DNA of 64,000 nucleotides from Membranipora membranacea (Eukaryota > Bryozoa > Gymnolaemata > Cheilostomatida > Membraniporidae): NCBI GenBank assembly GCA_914767715.1, contig OU612067.1:24958162-25022161 (forward strand), in the 5' to 3' direction. This document shows, piece by piece, positions 1-11,696 of this stretch. The position numbers were made by a program, and so were the translations under genes. The number at the start of each line of letters is the position of its first letter. The stretch's first letter is position 1. The notes beneath the pieces are model-generated. The model was not told the origin of the DNA. It did not search any database and saw only the letters and a list, made by a program, of their open reading frames with translations.

Positions 1-126
1 TATTTATGCATTCACCAAACAACGATCTAAAGCCCATCATAATATATACAACTAGTGGGTTCTCTTGTTGTAGGGGTTGTAGCTTTCAGATCGGTTAACT
101 TCAAGTTTTGTTGATTGGTTTCTTAG

Positions 127-1427
127 GTTTCGAAACAAATGAAAGCATGCACAGTTCAACCCAGTCTGTTGGTGGATCAAAGTTCAATCAGGATGAGACT
201 GCACAAACTGAATCCTCTCAGAGATTGGTTGGACAAAGCATTACTATTACAATTGACAGAAACTTCATAGTCTTAATACTAGGATCTCTGGGGGGACTGG
301 GGTTACTCCTGCTAGTCGTAATTATCTTGCTTGCTGTTGTCATAAGTGGAAGGCAGAACCCACCCAGGTAGGCATTTACACAAACATCCATTAATCCTGC
401 ATCATTTACTGCGCCATAAGCTTCTCATACACATACACTCTATCACACCATCCCACATTTTAAACACACACTAACACAACGAAGTCTCTACTGCTTCAAA
501 ATCATTTTTAGTGATGATGATAGTACTTCGGATGATAATGCTTCAATTGTTGTGCAAGATGAAAGACCACAAGAATTGGATGTCCCTGATTCTCAGAATG
601 ACCATGAGCAGGGTAAGAACTACCAGCATGAAATGAACCGCAGACAAGACAAACTTATACTTTTTCGTCCAGTTTGATTGATGCCAATCAAGGTCTTACC
701 ATCAGCCAACATTGGACAAGTTTCGTGATATTTCTGTTCATATTTGTCCAATATCTCTCCATAATTATCCAATATCCGTCAAAATAATTCCATGTATGTC
801 AATTTTCAGTTTTCTAATTCACTTATACTGCATGTTAGAAATTTAATATGTTAAAAGGGCCACGTGTCTGCCCAGTGCTCTCTTTGCAGCATTCCTCATG
901 ATAATCACTATGGTCCCACGCTTCTAATGTGTTTTTCCATTCCAAAACTGAATGAGACCTAACGATTTCCATGATGGTAAAACCAGGGCCTCCTGCCTTG
1001 GAATCTTTGTTGCTATCTGTTCATCTACGCCGCTTCGCATCAACATCCTTTGAATGAAGGAAAATAAACCAATGCATACGGAAGTTAACCTAAATTTTTT
1101 GCCCATGTAATGGATTACCCCTAACATTGACGTTATGTCGACATATAGAAACAAAGTGAATACATTTTCAATTTAAACAACACATATAATTGGCATCACT
1201 TTCCTGATTTTCTTAAAGTCGTATTTCCTCTATTGACATTGAGATGGAAGTCCTCCGGAGAAGGAGGTTTGTTGTAATTGATGATATTTTTTCATTCAGG
1301 ATCATAAGACTTCTACTTCTTCAATAAATTTATAGATGAACAGACACCTAACAATACCCTCTATGTAGTCACACCTACCGTTGGAGTTGTAAGCAAAAAG
1401 TCAGCAAGAAGCAAGAAAAGGCCTTGA
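127..1427 (+). CDS. 3' end of a single-pass transmembrane receptor (partial; ectodomain outside window)
   Basis: Three exons join in frame: 127-367, 512-612 and 1336-1427, with stop TGA at 1425-1427. The first follows an acceptor (ttcttag) at phase 1, carries a Ser/Thr/Gln-rich juxtamembrane stretch and one hydrophobic helix (LILGSLGGLGLLLLVVIILL), and ends at phase 2. The second encodes an acidic Asp/Ser-rich segment and the last a basic C-terminus with one tyrosine (TLYVVT). The exon phases (1 in/2 out, 2 in/1 out, 1 in/stop) are those of the TM, linker and tail exons of the minus-strand receptors at 39-53 kb, and the glycine-rich start of the helix is also shared. I infer a paralogue of that family whose CUB/Sushi exons lie left of the window. 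Function is not established; a membrane receptor is the simplest reading. Confidence 0.6.
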
Positions 1428-2094
1428 GAAGATGTTATACAACATTGATTTCAACACAAGAGAAGGGACGATGCCTCTAGCAGGGAAGCAATACAAAAAC
1501 ATCAGCCTGTGAAAATGTAATGAAGTTTGACTTGCAATGTAAGATGATGATTTTCCTTCAATAACGCAATTTTAGTATTTAAGATGTTTTATGAATTCAT
1601 CAACTAATTTGCAGCCATTTTTCTCTGCTTGTTGCCCAATAGAATGGCCTAGACAACCTGTAAATTGTTTCTGAGCTTCTTTTACTGTCTGACCAAATTC
1701 ACATGAATCCGCACACTAGTGATTATAGAGAACATCGACCTAACAGTAGAGAACACAAAAACGAAAATGTCAAATTTTTCTCTTCATCAAAAATTCTTAC
1801 AATATGCCCCTGCCTGTATATCTGCTGCTTTGTCGCGCAATCTGATTCAAGTTTAATGAACACTCATTGCTGATGTTCTATAGAGCAAACAATGTGGCAT
1901 TTTGGCACAGGGGGATTAAATAAAGAGGTGCCAAGCCTATCCATCAATATTTAAAGAGGGGTACGGGTCAGATTCACTTCCTCCCGTCCCTATCCAGGTT
2001 GATAGATCACCCAATTCTGATTATGTACATGTGCTCAAATTTTGCGCCAAATACTTCATAACAATTTGTTTACATTTATAAGCAGGAGTATGAT
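1428..2094. other. intergenic, no feature recognised
   Basis: AT-rich sequence between the receptor stop codon and the hAT-like element. I see no splice-flanked coding segment or repeat. Confidence 0.4.
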
Positions 2095-2102
2095 GTCATA
2101 AG

Positions 2103-3009
2103 TAGGGGTGGAACGGATCAGGGTTAGGCAACCTCGGATCGGATATCGGATCGGTCCATAAATTCAACCTCGGATCGGATCCGGATAAAGCGTACAAACC
2201 CTAAATTTACCAGTCCCAGCAGCTGTACTTTTGCACCATAATATACAGCTAAGGTCAATGAATACATGGATAAACACCGTCAACAATCTTTTCCCGGAAC
2301 CATTACCCTAATTTAAGTGTGTATTATGTATCTGCTTGGATATAATACTTTACAAGGAGCAACTTATCACTCAAACAGCCAAGATGCAATTGGTTCACAC
2401 AAACAGATTATTTGAAAGGATCATTATTAATGAGTACAAAGATCTCTTGACTCCAAGCATTTGTGCAGAGACACTCAATTTGCCAGGTTCACTCAAACCC
2501 AATGTTAGTAATCGCTGAGTTTGAAGAAACTCCCTGCTCCTATGTCCCAAACTCTCTGCTGTGATAAGGATAGGAATTGTCCTCCTACTTTGAAGAAGCA
2601 GAAGAGGATAACATTGTACATCAACCTATAGACAGTTTGTTACAAGGAACATAATTGGATTAAAAATTATGACTTATATTCTGAGTAAAGATGCTTCTCT
2701 CAATTTCAGCAGAAAAACACATGATATCAAATTTATTAGCAGCTATGAAAATGAGATATGTATTGAATGCCTAACGATCACCACTGTGTGCTTTCAGCAA
2801 AACTCAATTATCTAATCTGAACTACAAATTAATGACTATCATACTTCTTTCTTTGTCATTTTTAGTGAGATAAATGATGCTAAGTAAGTGTTGATTAAAA
2901 ACGTATCATCTCGGATCAGACATAACACATATCCGATCCAGTTTGTGGTTGAATCCGGGGTCAAATATCCGAAATTCAACTCCAACCTCAAGACATCGTT
3001 CCATCCCTA
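2103..3009. mobile_element. hAT-like non-autonomous DNA transposon, ~0.9 kb
   Basis: The ends are imperfect terminal inverted repeats: TAGGGGTGGAACGGAT on the left and, reading inward from the right, TAGGGATGGAACGATG. They are flanked by an 8-bp near-identical duplication, GTCATAAG (2095-2102) and GTAATAAG (3010-3017). A TAGGG-type terminus with an 8-bp target duplication is the hAT pattern. Subterminal copies of CGGATCGGAT and ATCCGATCC lie near both ends. The largest ORF inside (60 codons at 2336) does not resemble a transposase, so I call it a deletion derivative. Confidence 0.7.
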
Positions 3010-3481
3010 GTAATAAGTAGGACTCTCATAAACAATGCCCTATCAATCAATAATGACTGATTTACATTTAGTGATTTGTCTAATTTGATTTGATTTGTAA
3101 ATATTTAGTATTTTTGAAAATCATTATAGCTACACATTCCTCAACTATATTTGACTCTGCTGATGAAGTTTTGAAATCTAATTTTCTTTTTTTAAAAGAA
3201 AATTAGATGTAAAAAAGTGTAGGAATACAATAATTTTCAGTTCAGTTTATAGTTAAATTACAGTGTCACAATGTCTGTCAAAGCAGGTGCACTGCATGAT
3301 ATTGGATTCCTAATGAATTATAAATCAATATATCATTAATCATCATGCTTTACAATATTAAATATGGCTCAATGCAACCTGTCTTGACATGACACACTAT
3401 GCTCGATGTAATTACTGGGATATCAAAAGATATTAGGATGTAAATTTGAGCATAGCAAATTGGTGAAAGTCTTTGTCTTTT

Positions 3482-3528
3482 GTTATAACAAGGAGTAACA
3501 GCTGTCACTGTTACTCCTTGGTTATAAC
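3482..3528. repeat. hairpin-forming inverted repeat
   Basis: Arms 3482-3501 and 3508-3528 pair along about 20 bases with one bulged base and a 6-base loop. It lies immediately next to a C14 tract. Confidence 0.7.
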
Positions 3529-3529
3529 A

Positions 3530-3543
3530 CCCCCCCCCCCCCC
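3530..3543. repeat. poly-C tract (C14)
   Basis: Uninterrupted C run in AT-rich surroundings. A G13 tract follows at 3769-3781 and a C16 tract at 4575-4590. Confidence 0.9.
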
Positions 3544-4574
3544 GTGCGTTGAGGCTCCTCTATACTGATTTACAGCTCGTCTGTACAGTGATAGGTAGGT
3601 CAGTAGTCAGTGACAGCTGAATGTCCAAAGAAAGTTGGCAGAATTAAAGATACAGTTTTTTGGAACAGTTTATAGCGGCCGGAATTCCACGACTCACAAC
3701 TAGATCACAGTGAAGTATGCGAAAAAGGCCCTGATTACAGCGAAAAGTTTCGAATCTCAAACCATAGTGGGGGGGGGGGGGTTAATCGGGTTAGAGCGGT
3801 AACAATGCTCTAGATGTTTTAGGATCTGTAAGTTGGTAGTATAAACCCATTCACATGCAGTAGAGATAGACACATGGACGGACCACACGAGACCACCGGT
3901 CTGAAAAATCTCTCAGTGGCACATCTGAAGGAATTACGCAGGACTAGGTATATATGAGATGTGAAATTCAATTACGTAATTATGAGGAAAATATCACAGA
4001 GAACAATAATCAGTAAGGCAAACACAAAATAGGTCAGGTCAGGGAGCTCTGTGTAGTCTATTGGTGAAAAAATACTTCTTCTTCTGTTAAGTAAGTGACA
4101 TAGCAATTCTTTTTCCAATATTATTACTCCCCGCACAAGTTGACCACTGTAGATGGACTACCGAGTCTCTATAAATAATGCTGGATCTGAATTTCAGTTC
4201 CTATCGTGGACCGATGCATTATCGTCATACCGTCATGGCGCTCTATCTCACTGAGCCACTACCTACTCTTATGAACTAGCAACAGGTAGTAGACACAGCA
4301 CAGTGAACTTATTATTGCAGGCCCCATAGAAGTACTTTGCTTGCAATATTGGTACCAATTAAAAATCTAGCAATAAGATGGCGCAAAGAACGGACAATTA
4401 CATTACAGAAGCAGAGTGGATAAGTGCCAAAAAGGCTAGGTACCAGGAGTTTTTGTGCTTATTTAGGAAGCACACCTCTGACCCAGGACAGCAGTATCAT
4501 CTATAAAAGCTAATCAAAATCAATATAATTTGTTTATTAGTGTTGTTCAATTAGATACTGGTTTACTTGGGGCT

Positions 4575-4590
4575 CCCCCCCCCCCCCCCC
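4575..4590. repeat. poly-C tract (C16)
   Basis: Uninterrupted C run; the third long C/G homopolymer within about 1.1 kb. Confidence 0.9.
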
Positions 4591-6387
4591 GTTGTATTTT
4601 ACTGAAGATTGAAGATTGAGTGTTTTAAAGTTGAAGAAAAGATGTAATCAGGTTAAATGAAAAATCAATAAAAGATTTTAGACTAAAATTCAGTCCAACA
4701 ATTTGGAGTTAGCTACTCAGATTAGGGGTTTCGGACAAACAACTCCAAGCAATAACAAACTTTAACTCATCAGCCTATCAAAACAAAACCAAAACTCAAG
4801 CGCATGGGTCATTCTAAGCAGAAATGAGTAGATAACACCACGGTCCAGTTGTTTTGAAGAATTAAGTCTGAAGATGAGAGTTTTAAAATTGAAGATTGCT
4901 CTATTTTCCTGAAGAAATTGAAGACAGCTTTGTGTGCAGGGAGCCCCTTACTTGGATGAATGGGCGACAAAAATATCTCTATCTAAATATTTTCAAAGTC
5001 ACCAATGTTGTGGACACTAAATAGGGGTGAATAATTTGAGCCATCCAGCTAATAAATGAGTTGCGTCATTTTCTCATTTATAAGATGTGAGTTGTCAGTG
5101 CTATAAATGACGAAGAAATCTGCCCAAATATGTGCAATTTGAATCACATGACTTCCCTATTCTTAAATAAACTATTCAAGTCATTCGATCTATTTTTATT
5201 GAGTTAAGATAACAAAGGAAGCTTATAAAAATGCAGGGGTAATAACAAGCAGACTATTTGAAAAGAAATTTGGATATCAGCATATTGCGTAAAACAGGGA
5301 AGTAGCGATTAGAAAGCTAAGCTAAAGTTAAATGAGTTAAAGGACTGCTGCATACATGCTTGTCACACACCGAAAGAAGCATTGCAAGGTCACTTTATAA
5401 CGACATAAAGATCTTCTAGAAGCTTGTCTGAGTAAGTATGTGCTTTACTTTTTCTCATAGTTGTACAGTAGGCCTACAAGTTAAGTATTGCAACCACAGG
5501 GCATGGTGAATTTAATATAACACTCACTATATATTGGGCTTTGAGGATGAGATGAATATTCTTGAGTGATAATTCTGTTTTTAACGATTTTGATTTAGCT
5601 AGAAATCTAATGGTATGTAGAGCTGTTTTAGCAAGATATTTCTTGTGCTAACTGTCCTTCCTAATGTGAATGCACCATTGTGCTGATTTTGCATTTGTAT
5701 CCACCATTGGAGAGGACCCAGTGCCAGTTTCTGTTCTAGACTCCCTAGTTTCCCCCTTGTACTGCAATTAAAGTCAGGCCAATGTCAATAACCATTTCCC
5801 GATGTGATTTGATGTTGGGTGGCTATGAGCACAGTATTAGGGAGAGGCCAGTCAGGCAAGAGCAGATGTTGATACTCGAACGTTTAGTGATGGCTAAAGA
5901 AATTTCTTCCAGGATGTCTTTTTGGTTTGCTTGCAAAAGGGTTCCTATATAATCAAAGATAACTTGTCCGGTTTGTTTAATAACATTTGGCTATTGATTC
6001 CTTAGGATATTATGTGAATCTCCTGAAATACTTCTTCTTATAGCTTTTGATTTGAGTTGCATTTGAAAATGTCAGAATGACAGATGAAGCTACTCGATAA
6101 AGTTGCATCTCAACTGTTGTAGCAGAAGCTGCAAAATGTAGCCAAAAATGTTGACAAAGCTCACAAAATCAAAGTCATCTTCACAAGCTTCTCGTTTAGT
6201 CTGCTTTACCAAATTAACAAACTGAATCAGAATGTTGTTCTGTACAAAATCTAATTTAATGTAAACATCATAAAATGAGCTGTTATTGGACAAATCGGGG
6301 CCTGCACAGTGTAGTTAAGGTCAGATTGTTGTCCAAGATGAGAAGTTTTGAAGCTTTTACCTCAAACACAAAAATCCCTTCCCTACC
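4591..6387. other. no gene recognised
   Basis: AT-rich sequence without a splice-flanked coding segment that I can support. Confidence 0.4.
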
Positions 6388-6450
6388 TTAGAGTCGAACC
6401 CAGGACCTTGTGCATTCTAAAGCAAAGCCTTACCACTGCGCTAAACTTGA
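6388..6450 (-). repeat. tRNA-derived SINE head
   Basis: On the minus strand a box A-like TTAGCGCAGTGGT is followed by a box B-like GGGTTCGACTC at tRNA-like spacing, which is an internal RNA polymerase III promoter. The flanks do not pair into an acceptor stem, so a SINE or tRNA relic fits better than a working tRNA. Confidence 0.5.
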
Positions 6451-6624
6451 CACACTATCACATGAGCAAATACACAGCATAACTTCCAAGTGATGATCTC
6501 CATACAAGTACTTGTGGTTAGGGCATTGTGGTTAGTGCTATGAATAGTTGTGGTTATGGTTAGAGCGATGAATAGCGATGAATAACTATGATATGAAGCT
6601 TACGCTATGAAATATTTTGTGAGC

Positions 6625-6726
6625 AGTGACATTGAAAAATGTTTGCATTTGTCTGGCAAACTGTGGTATGATACCAGAGACTATTATCTATAGTCTCTGA
6701 TGATACTACGAGCAAGCAGTGACCAT
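6625..6726. repeat. ~100-bp direct repeat, copy 1
   Basis: Nearly identical to 7311-7416. Both copies contain a short hairpin (AGAGACTA TTATCTA TAGTCTCT). A third hairpin of the same sequence lies near 7050-7080. Confidence 0.75.
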
Positions 6727-7310
6727 GAAACTGAGCTGGAAAGTCGTGGGGTCGATTGTGTTGAAATGCTCAAGCCAGAGATGAAACTGAGGCTCTAAAA
6801 AAAACTCGCTGGCATCAAAAGACCGCCTGCATTGCTCTGTGGGCCGGATAGAAACAGAGATTTAGTATTGGAGTGTGAGGTTGCCCAGTTAAAACTTCTT
6901 CATGATCTGACGACAATGATAGGTACAAATCAGTTATAATCCTACACTATGCTAGTTTTTGAGGCTGCTTGATTGAAATCTCTTTGATTGTGTACGCTGC
7001 TGCCGTTTTAAATCTCAGCATTGGCTAGACAAAGCTTCAGCCGTAACAGAGACTATAGATATTATCTATAGTCTCTGGACGTAATACAAATTTATTCCCT
7101 AATGATATCACACCATGTCTTGCTTGTAGATATTGAATGATAGTTCATCAAACATTTACTACCAGTTTTATCAATTACCAGACCGCAAGCACGTGTCTAC
7201 TGCCTATGTGGTTAAGTTGTGGTTTCTGATTGCAGGCAATGTAATCAAGGAAATGATGTTTGTTGTATCGCAGCAGCTTCATGATTTACTAAAATCAGTA
7301 CCAAAGATTG

Positions 7311-7416
7311 GTGACATTGAAAAAATTAATGTTTGCTTTTGTCTGGCAAGCTGTGGTATGATACCAGAGACTATTATCTATAGTCTCTGATGATACTACG
7401 AGCAAGCAGTGACCAT
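7311..7416. repeat. ~100-bp direct repeat, copy 2
   Basis: Second copy of the repeat at 6625-6726, about 690 bp downstream, with the same AGAGACTA/TAGTCTCT hairpin. Confidence 0.75.
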
Positions 7417-7495
7417 TTAACTAAGATACCAATCTTCGATCGGACAAAACAGAATCAAACAGTCTTCCTACCCAGTCTTCCAAGTCGATCCCAAT

Positions 7496-7535
7496 CCACT
7501 GGTCACGCCGCAGGCCTGCGGCGTTACCAGTGGAA
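7496..7535. repeat. 40-bp GC-rich palindrome without a loop
   Basis: The halves TCCACTGGTCACGCCGCAGG and CCTGCGGCGTTACCAGTGGA are reverse complements with a single mismatch. GC content is far above the surroundings. Confidence 0.85.
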
Positions 7536-7695
7536 GGGAGCAACAGGAATGCAGACAATTGGATTAATCTTGTTCTAGAGTTAACATGACAAAACTAAAT
7601 CTGAATCAAAACTCGAGAATATCGTTGTCTGACTCTATAATACTAAGATTTATTTGCTGAATATGGAGAAAATAGAATAGTGAATATGGATAAAA

Positions 7696-7697
<2 letters not shown>

Positions 7698-7729
<32 letters not shown>
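7698..7729. repeat. (TA)n microsatellite
   Basis: About 15 TA dinucleotides in a row. Confidence 0.9.
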
Positions 7730-7731
<2 letters not shown>

Positions 7732-8949
7732 CAAGAGAAAGTTTAGCTCAATAACTGGCAGTACCTGCTAATAAGGAAGTCATGGTAATATAATAAGTTG
7801 CAAATCCATTTTCATATTTTCATTGAACAAGTTTTGTAAGACAGTTAACATCGAGAAAAGAAGAAGAAGAAGAAGTGTCTTTTATGCAACAAAAGTACAG
7901 CCACTTGCAAAAAAACAGAGCCAGGCATAGGGAGTCGTTCGAGCAGCATCTTGAGATGAAGTCATTCACCGGGAAGCACTGTAAAGGCTTTGTTTAGGCG
8001 ATAGAGTAATCGATCTTGGCTCTTGCACAGTACTGTTTTTTCAAAACGCAATATGTCCAGTCATATAAGATGTCCACTAAAATCTCAATCTATAAAAAAC
8101 AACATCATACAAGGAATTACCTCACCAGTTCATTCAAAAGATATGCAGAAAAAATTCTCACGGGCATTGACCATTGGACTACACACAGTTTTCGTGTGCG
8201 TGTCCTCTCACTTTCAACATGATAGAAATCTCCCCAGCGGTCTGGCAAGTTATTTATAAATCTTAACAATAGAAAGTGAAGCACCCAAAGTTAAATAATA
8301 CCCAGCCCTAACTTCTTATAATCTTAGTAGCTGCAAAAAAAATAATAGATAGTGTGTCTATTTGACAGAGAGGTATTATTAAATTGCGCAACCACCATGA
8401 AAAGAAAGTCAAATATTTACTATATTATCTCAGCATGATTCCTGTTGAACTGCAATAGCCAAACTGTTATTGGAAAACGATCAAAGAATGCCAACAAACT
8501 CTCCCTTAATTAACAGAAATAGACCTGAGGGCTCTTTTATTTGTGTATATCATTCAAAAATAATTGTGATTTTCTCTTCTCTGAGACAGATATAGCTCCG
8601 TGGCTTTTTTCCATAGTACAACGGAAACTGGATTAAATTTTTTTTGAGTTCCTCTGTCCACAAATTACTGATAAGGGTGCTTTAGTCGGGATTTTACAGA
8701 GGTTTATCTATGTGATGTTAGATCCAATTAACAAGCACTGGATCGTAGATGACTTTGATCACAAAAAACAAATGCCTGATGATTTTTCCTCCCGCAGACG
8801 ATAACTAATACTTATTTACGAATGGTGTCAGGGCTTCATGAAATGTAAGTAAAGTTTTTCAATTGCTGATAGAAACAAAAACAAATTCTCATAAATGGTT
8901 TCTGAAATATTCAGACGCAAAGCCAATTTCTCCACGAGGGTAAACAACA

Positions 8950-9977
8950 TCAATGTACAGCAGGGATCAAGTTGAAATCTGGATAGAACACCGCTATCTG
9001 CATCCCACAGATGTAGGTGATCACAATAGTTAAATTGGAAAGGAGTGGTAAACAGTATTCAGCCAATGCCACTTTTTCTAAAATTACCAGAATTATAATG
9101 TTCCCATTGACCTGGACTCTCTATATAATCCAGAGAACTGTGTTACAAGTTAAATCAAAATATTCCTATAATGGAGACCAATTTCAAATGTGAAAAGATA
9201 AGTTGCAGGAGAAAATACCTCTACAGAAGTTCTCTGCTTTGTAGTTTGATTAAATACCCTCATATGTCGAGTGTATCGGAAATCTTTAGTGATTGCAGCT
9301 GCGCCAGAAGTTCTTCCGAGCCTCATGTCCTCAGCCTAAAGATATATGAAATACCCATCATCATAACATTTAAAAATGGAAAAAAAAGCGAGAAAATGTA
9401 ACTAACCATGAAGAGAGCAACGATATGTTCATCATAGAATGGATGCCCGGGAGATGTCAATGCCCTTAACAACAACAAGATGGACACTACCGCTACAAGT
9501 TCATACCAGTAAAAAGAAAACAAATTGATTTGTTAAGGCTCATAAAATAGATAAGCATCCTTTTAGCAACTTTGTATTTAGAGCTTATGAGTGGCACTGT
9601 CACTGTGAAAAAGGCAGGCTCCGTTCCAAGGATCTGAACCTGTTTATGTTTGTTCTCTACATACATGCGGAATTGCGATCTGGCAGCAACAGCTTCACTT
9701 CTCAGTTGGATACATCATATTATATGGTGTCGATGCTCACGTAAAAAATGATGACTATCAATAAATGTTTAATTGAGGAAACTTCTATATTAAAATACAA
9801 TTTAATAGTAGGCCTGCGATTCGACTGTCCTAACATTTGATTCAGTTTGTCATTGTACTTACCCTGCAATTGGTACATCCTCCGCTGATCTGATATCATC
9901 ATGAGACTCGATATGATTGCCCGGTGGTGTACTGTATTTAGTAAGAAGAGCCATCCCATACAAAACATACATACTTC
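8950..9977 (-). CDS. unidentified small gene with hydrophobic segment (putative, possibly partial)
   Basis: Four segments join on the minus strand with matching phases: 9977-9863 (ends phase 1), 9492-9407 (1 to 0), 9335-9219 (0 to 0) and a possible last exon 8997-8950 with stop. Donors are gtaagt, gttagt and gtattt, and acceptors end in tag. The first exon holds MFCMGWLFLL and a basic segment QRRMYQLQ. The second holds a leucine-rich hydrophobic stretch (VVSILLLL) followed by SPGHPFYDEH. The third is hydrophilic and basic. Three consecutive phase matches make a real gene likely, but the start and further 5' exons are unclear and the last exon is weak. I do not recognise the family. Confidence 0.4.
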
Positions 9978-10707
9978 CTAGTTCGTAAAATCCGATTCAA
10001 TCTATGTCAGCAAGTCAGAGTGCAATTGTTCTCAATTTATAGCAACTTCCCTATCCAGTATCAGTGATTGCTGGAACAATTTAAGTTCTTCCCTGAGCAG
10101 CCGGCCTAAATACTGTAGAACGATTATCACCACTGGACAGTCTTGCAAAATAGGCAGTTACTAGCTGCACCTAGCATGCACTGCAAGCGTGATCAAGGAT
10201 GATCAACAAGTGCTCAATGGACCATGAATTAACACACCGCTTCAATTACAGCATATAACGCATTCGATAAGCAGGCGTGCTACAATATAAATTATCATTG
10301 CCCAAATAATGGCTAGAAAATTTATCATGAAAAATGGATGTTACTCACCTATGAAAGCCTCTCACCCCTTTAATATTATATCAAATGGCATAAGATTAAA
10401 AATGTACAAAAGATAAATATGTTTTCTACCATCTGAGAAACATCCATAGTGATAAGTTCAACAGGAAAGAAATTAAATCAGGTGGGTTAAAGGCATGTTT
10501 TTTTACCCTAAAAATACCCTTTTTCCCCCAAAAGTGATAAACATTTTGGGTCAACCCTCATGAAAGACAAAATGTACAATGACCCATTGAAAAACCTTTC
10601 AAATGATAGCTCAAATGTCCAAATCGGACAACAAATGGTCAAGTTATCGCAAGTGGGTTAATCTCCATTGAAGTCTATATGTCGCAAAAAAAGGCACAGA
10701 TCTGACC
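9978..10707. other. no gene recognised
   Basis: AT-rich sequence between the putative gene and the first MITE. Confidence 0.35.
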
Positions 10708-11092
10708 TTAAAGTGCAACGAAGGTTTCAAACAACTTCTCATTGATGGCCATTGACTAATAGCAGATTGCACCTTCTGCATGGGGAAAAAGACAAAATAT
10801 AATTCGGATGATTATTCAGCCAGAATTCTTGTGAAACATTTCTTCCATCAGGTACTCAAACTCAGCTAAAAGAGAATACCACATAGCAGTTTCCTGTTCC
10901 TGTTATTATTTAGCCTGTGCTCTATAATTATTACAGCAAAGTCTTGGAACCTCCCCTAAACTGAAGTGTTACCCAGCTTAGAGTCAGCAACTTCTTTGAG
11001 TTTTGCATCGCGTAATGCACAAAGCTGATGCTGCCCAGCACATTATTTGCTACCCATTAATGCATTGCTGCGAAACCTTGGTTGCCCTTTAA
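10708..11092. mobile_element. MITE family 1, copy 1 (TTAA-flanked, 385 bp)
   Basis: One of three near-identical ~385-bp elements in the window. Both ends read TTAA followed by an inverted repeat (AGTGCAACCAAGGTTTC and AGGGCAACCAAGGTTTC types; this copy has one change). There is no coding capacity. TTAA at both ends suggests piggyBac-type target-site choice, although piggyBac termini usually begin CCC, so assignment to that superfamily is inference. Confidence 0.8.
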
Positions 11093-11135
11093 CTACACTG
11101 TGTGACCATGTGATAGTAATACATTTTATGGCTCG

Positions 11136-11628
11136 CATAGACTTAATAATAAACCTAGACAGGACACCATATATATACAGCTGAAGTGAGGAACTAAATT
11201 GTGGTGCGAGGTAACATCATTGGAAGGTGTAGAAGCAATGATGCTATCATTGATTTACTGTCCATAATCTAGGTTTTTCGTTCATAAGTCGATCAATTTT
11301 GATCGCATTTTTAATTTGAAATTGCTTTACAATCAGCAGCATCTTGTTGTCGACTTGATGCAATCTCTCCTTCAAAAAATTATTTTTTCCCTTCAATTAG
11401 TATCAAACTGTTCAGGACAAGCTGCTAAATCTATTGTAACTTTCAAACTCAAAATCCGATCATTGATAGAATTATCAAGATCGAACCTGGATTTTGGATG
11501 GTAAATCCATGATAGCATCATTGCTTCCACACCTTCCAATGTCGTCACGTCGCCCACAATTAAATGCCTCAGTGCCTCAATGGTAATGCTCCAGATGGTG
11601 TCCTGTCTAGCTTTATATTGAGTCTATG
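11136..11628. mobile_element. MITE family 2, copy 1 (~490 bp)
   Basis: Long terminal inverted repeats of about 30 bp begin with AGACTTAATAATAAACC on the left and are mirrored at the right end. The same termini bound 16230-16649. Nothing coding is inside. It lies just upstream of the first otopetrin coding exon. Confidence 0.75.
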
Positions 11629-11696
11629 ATTGCTCATTACACAGAGCTACAGCTCCTTTGTATGCTATGAGTCAAAAAATGTTCCTCATTGCAGAC

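Noticed and set aside
1336-1427. ITIM or ITSM in the left-edge receptor tail (TLYVVT)
   Set aside because: Position +3 after tyrosine is threonine, so neither consensus is met.
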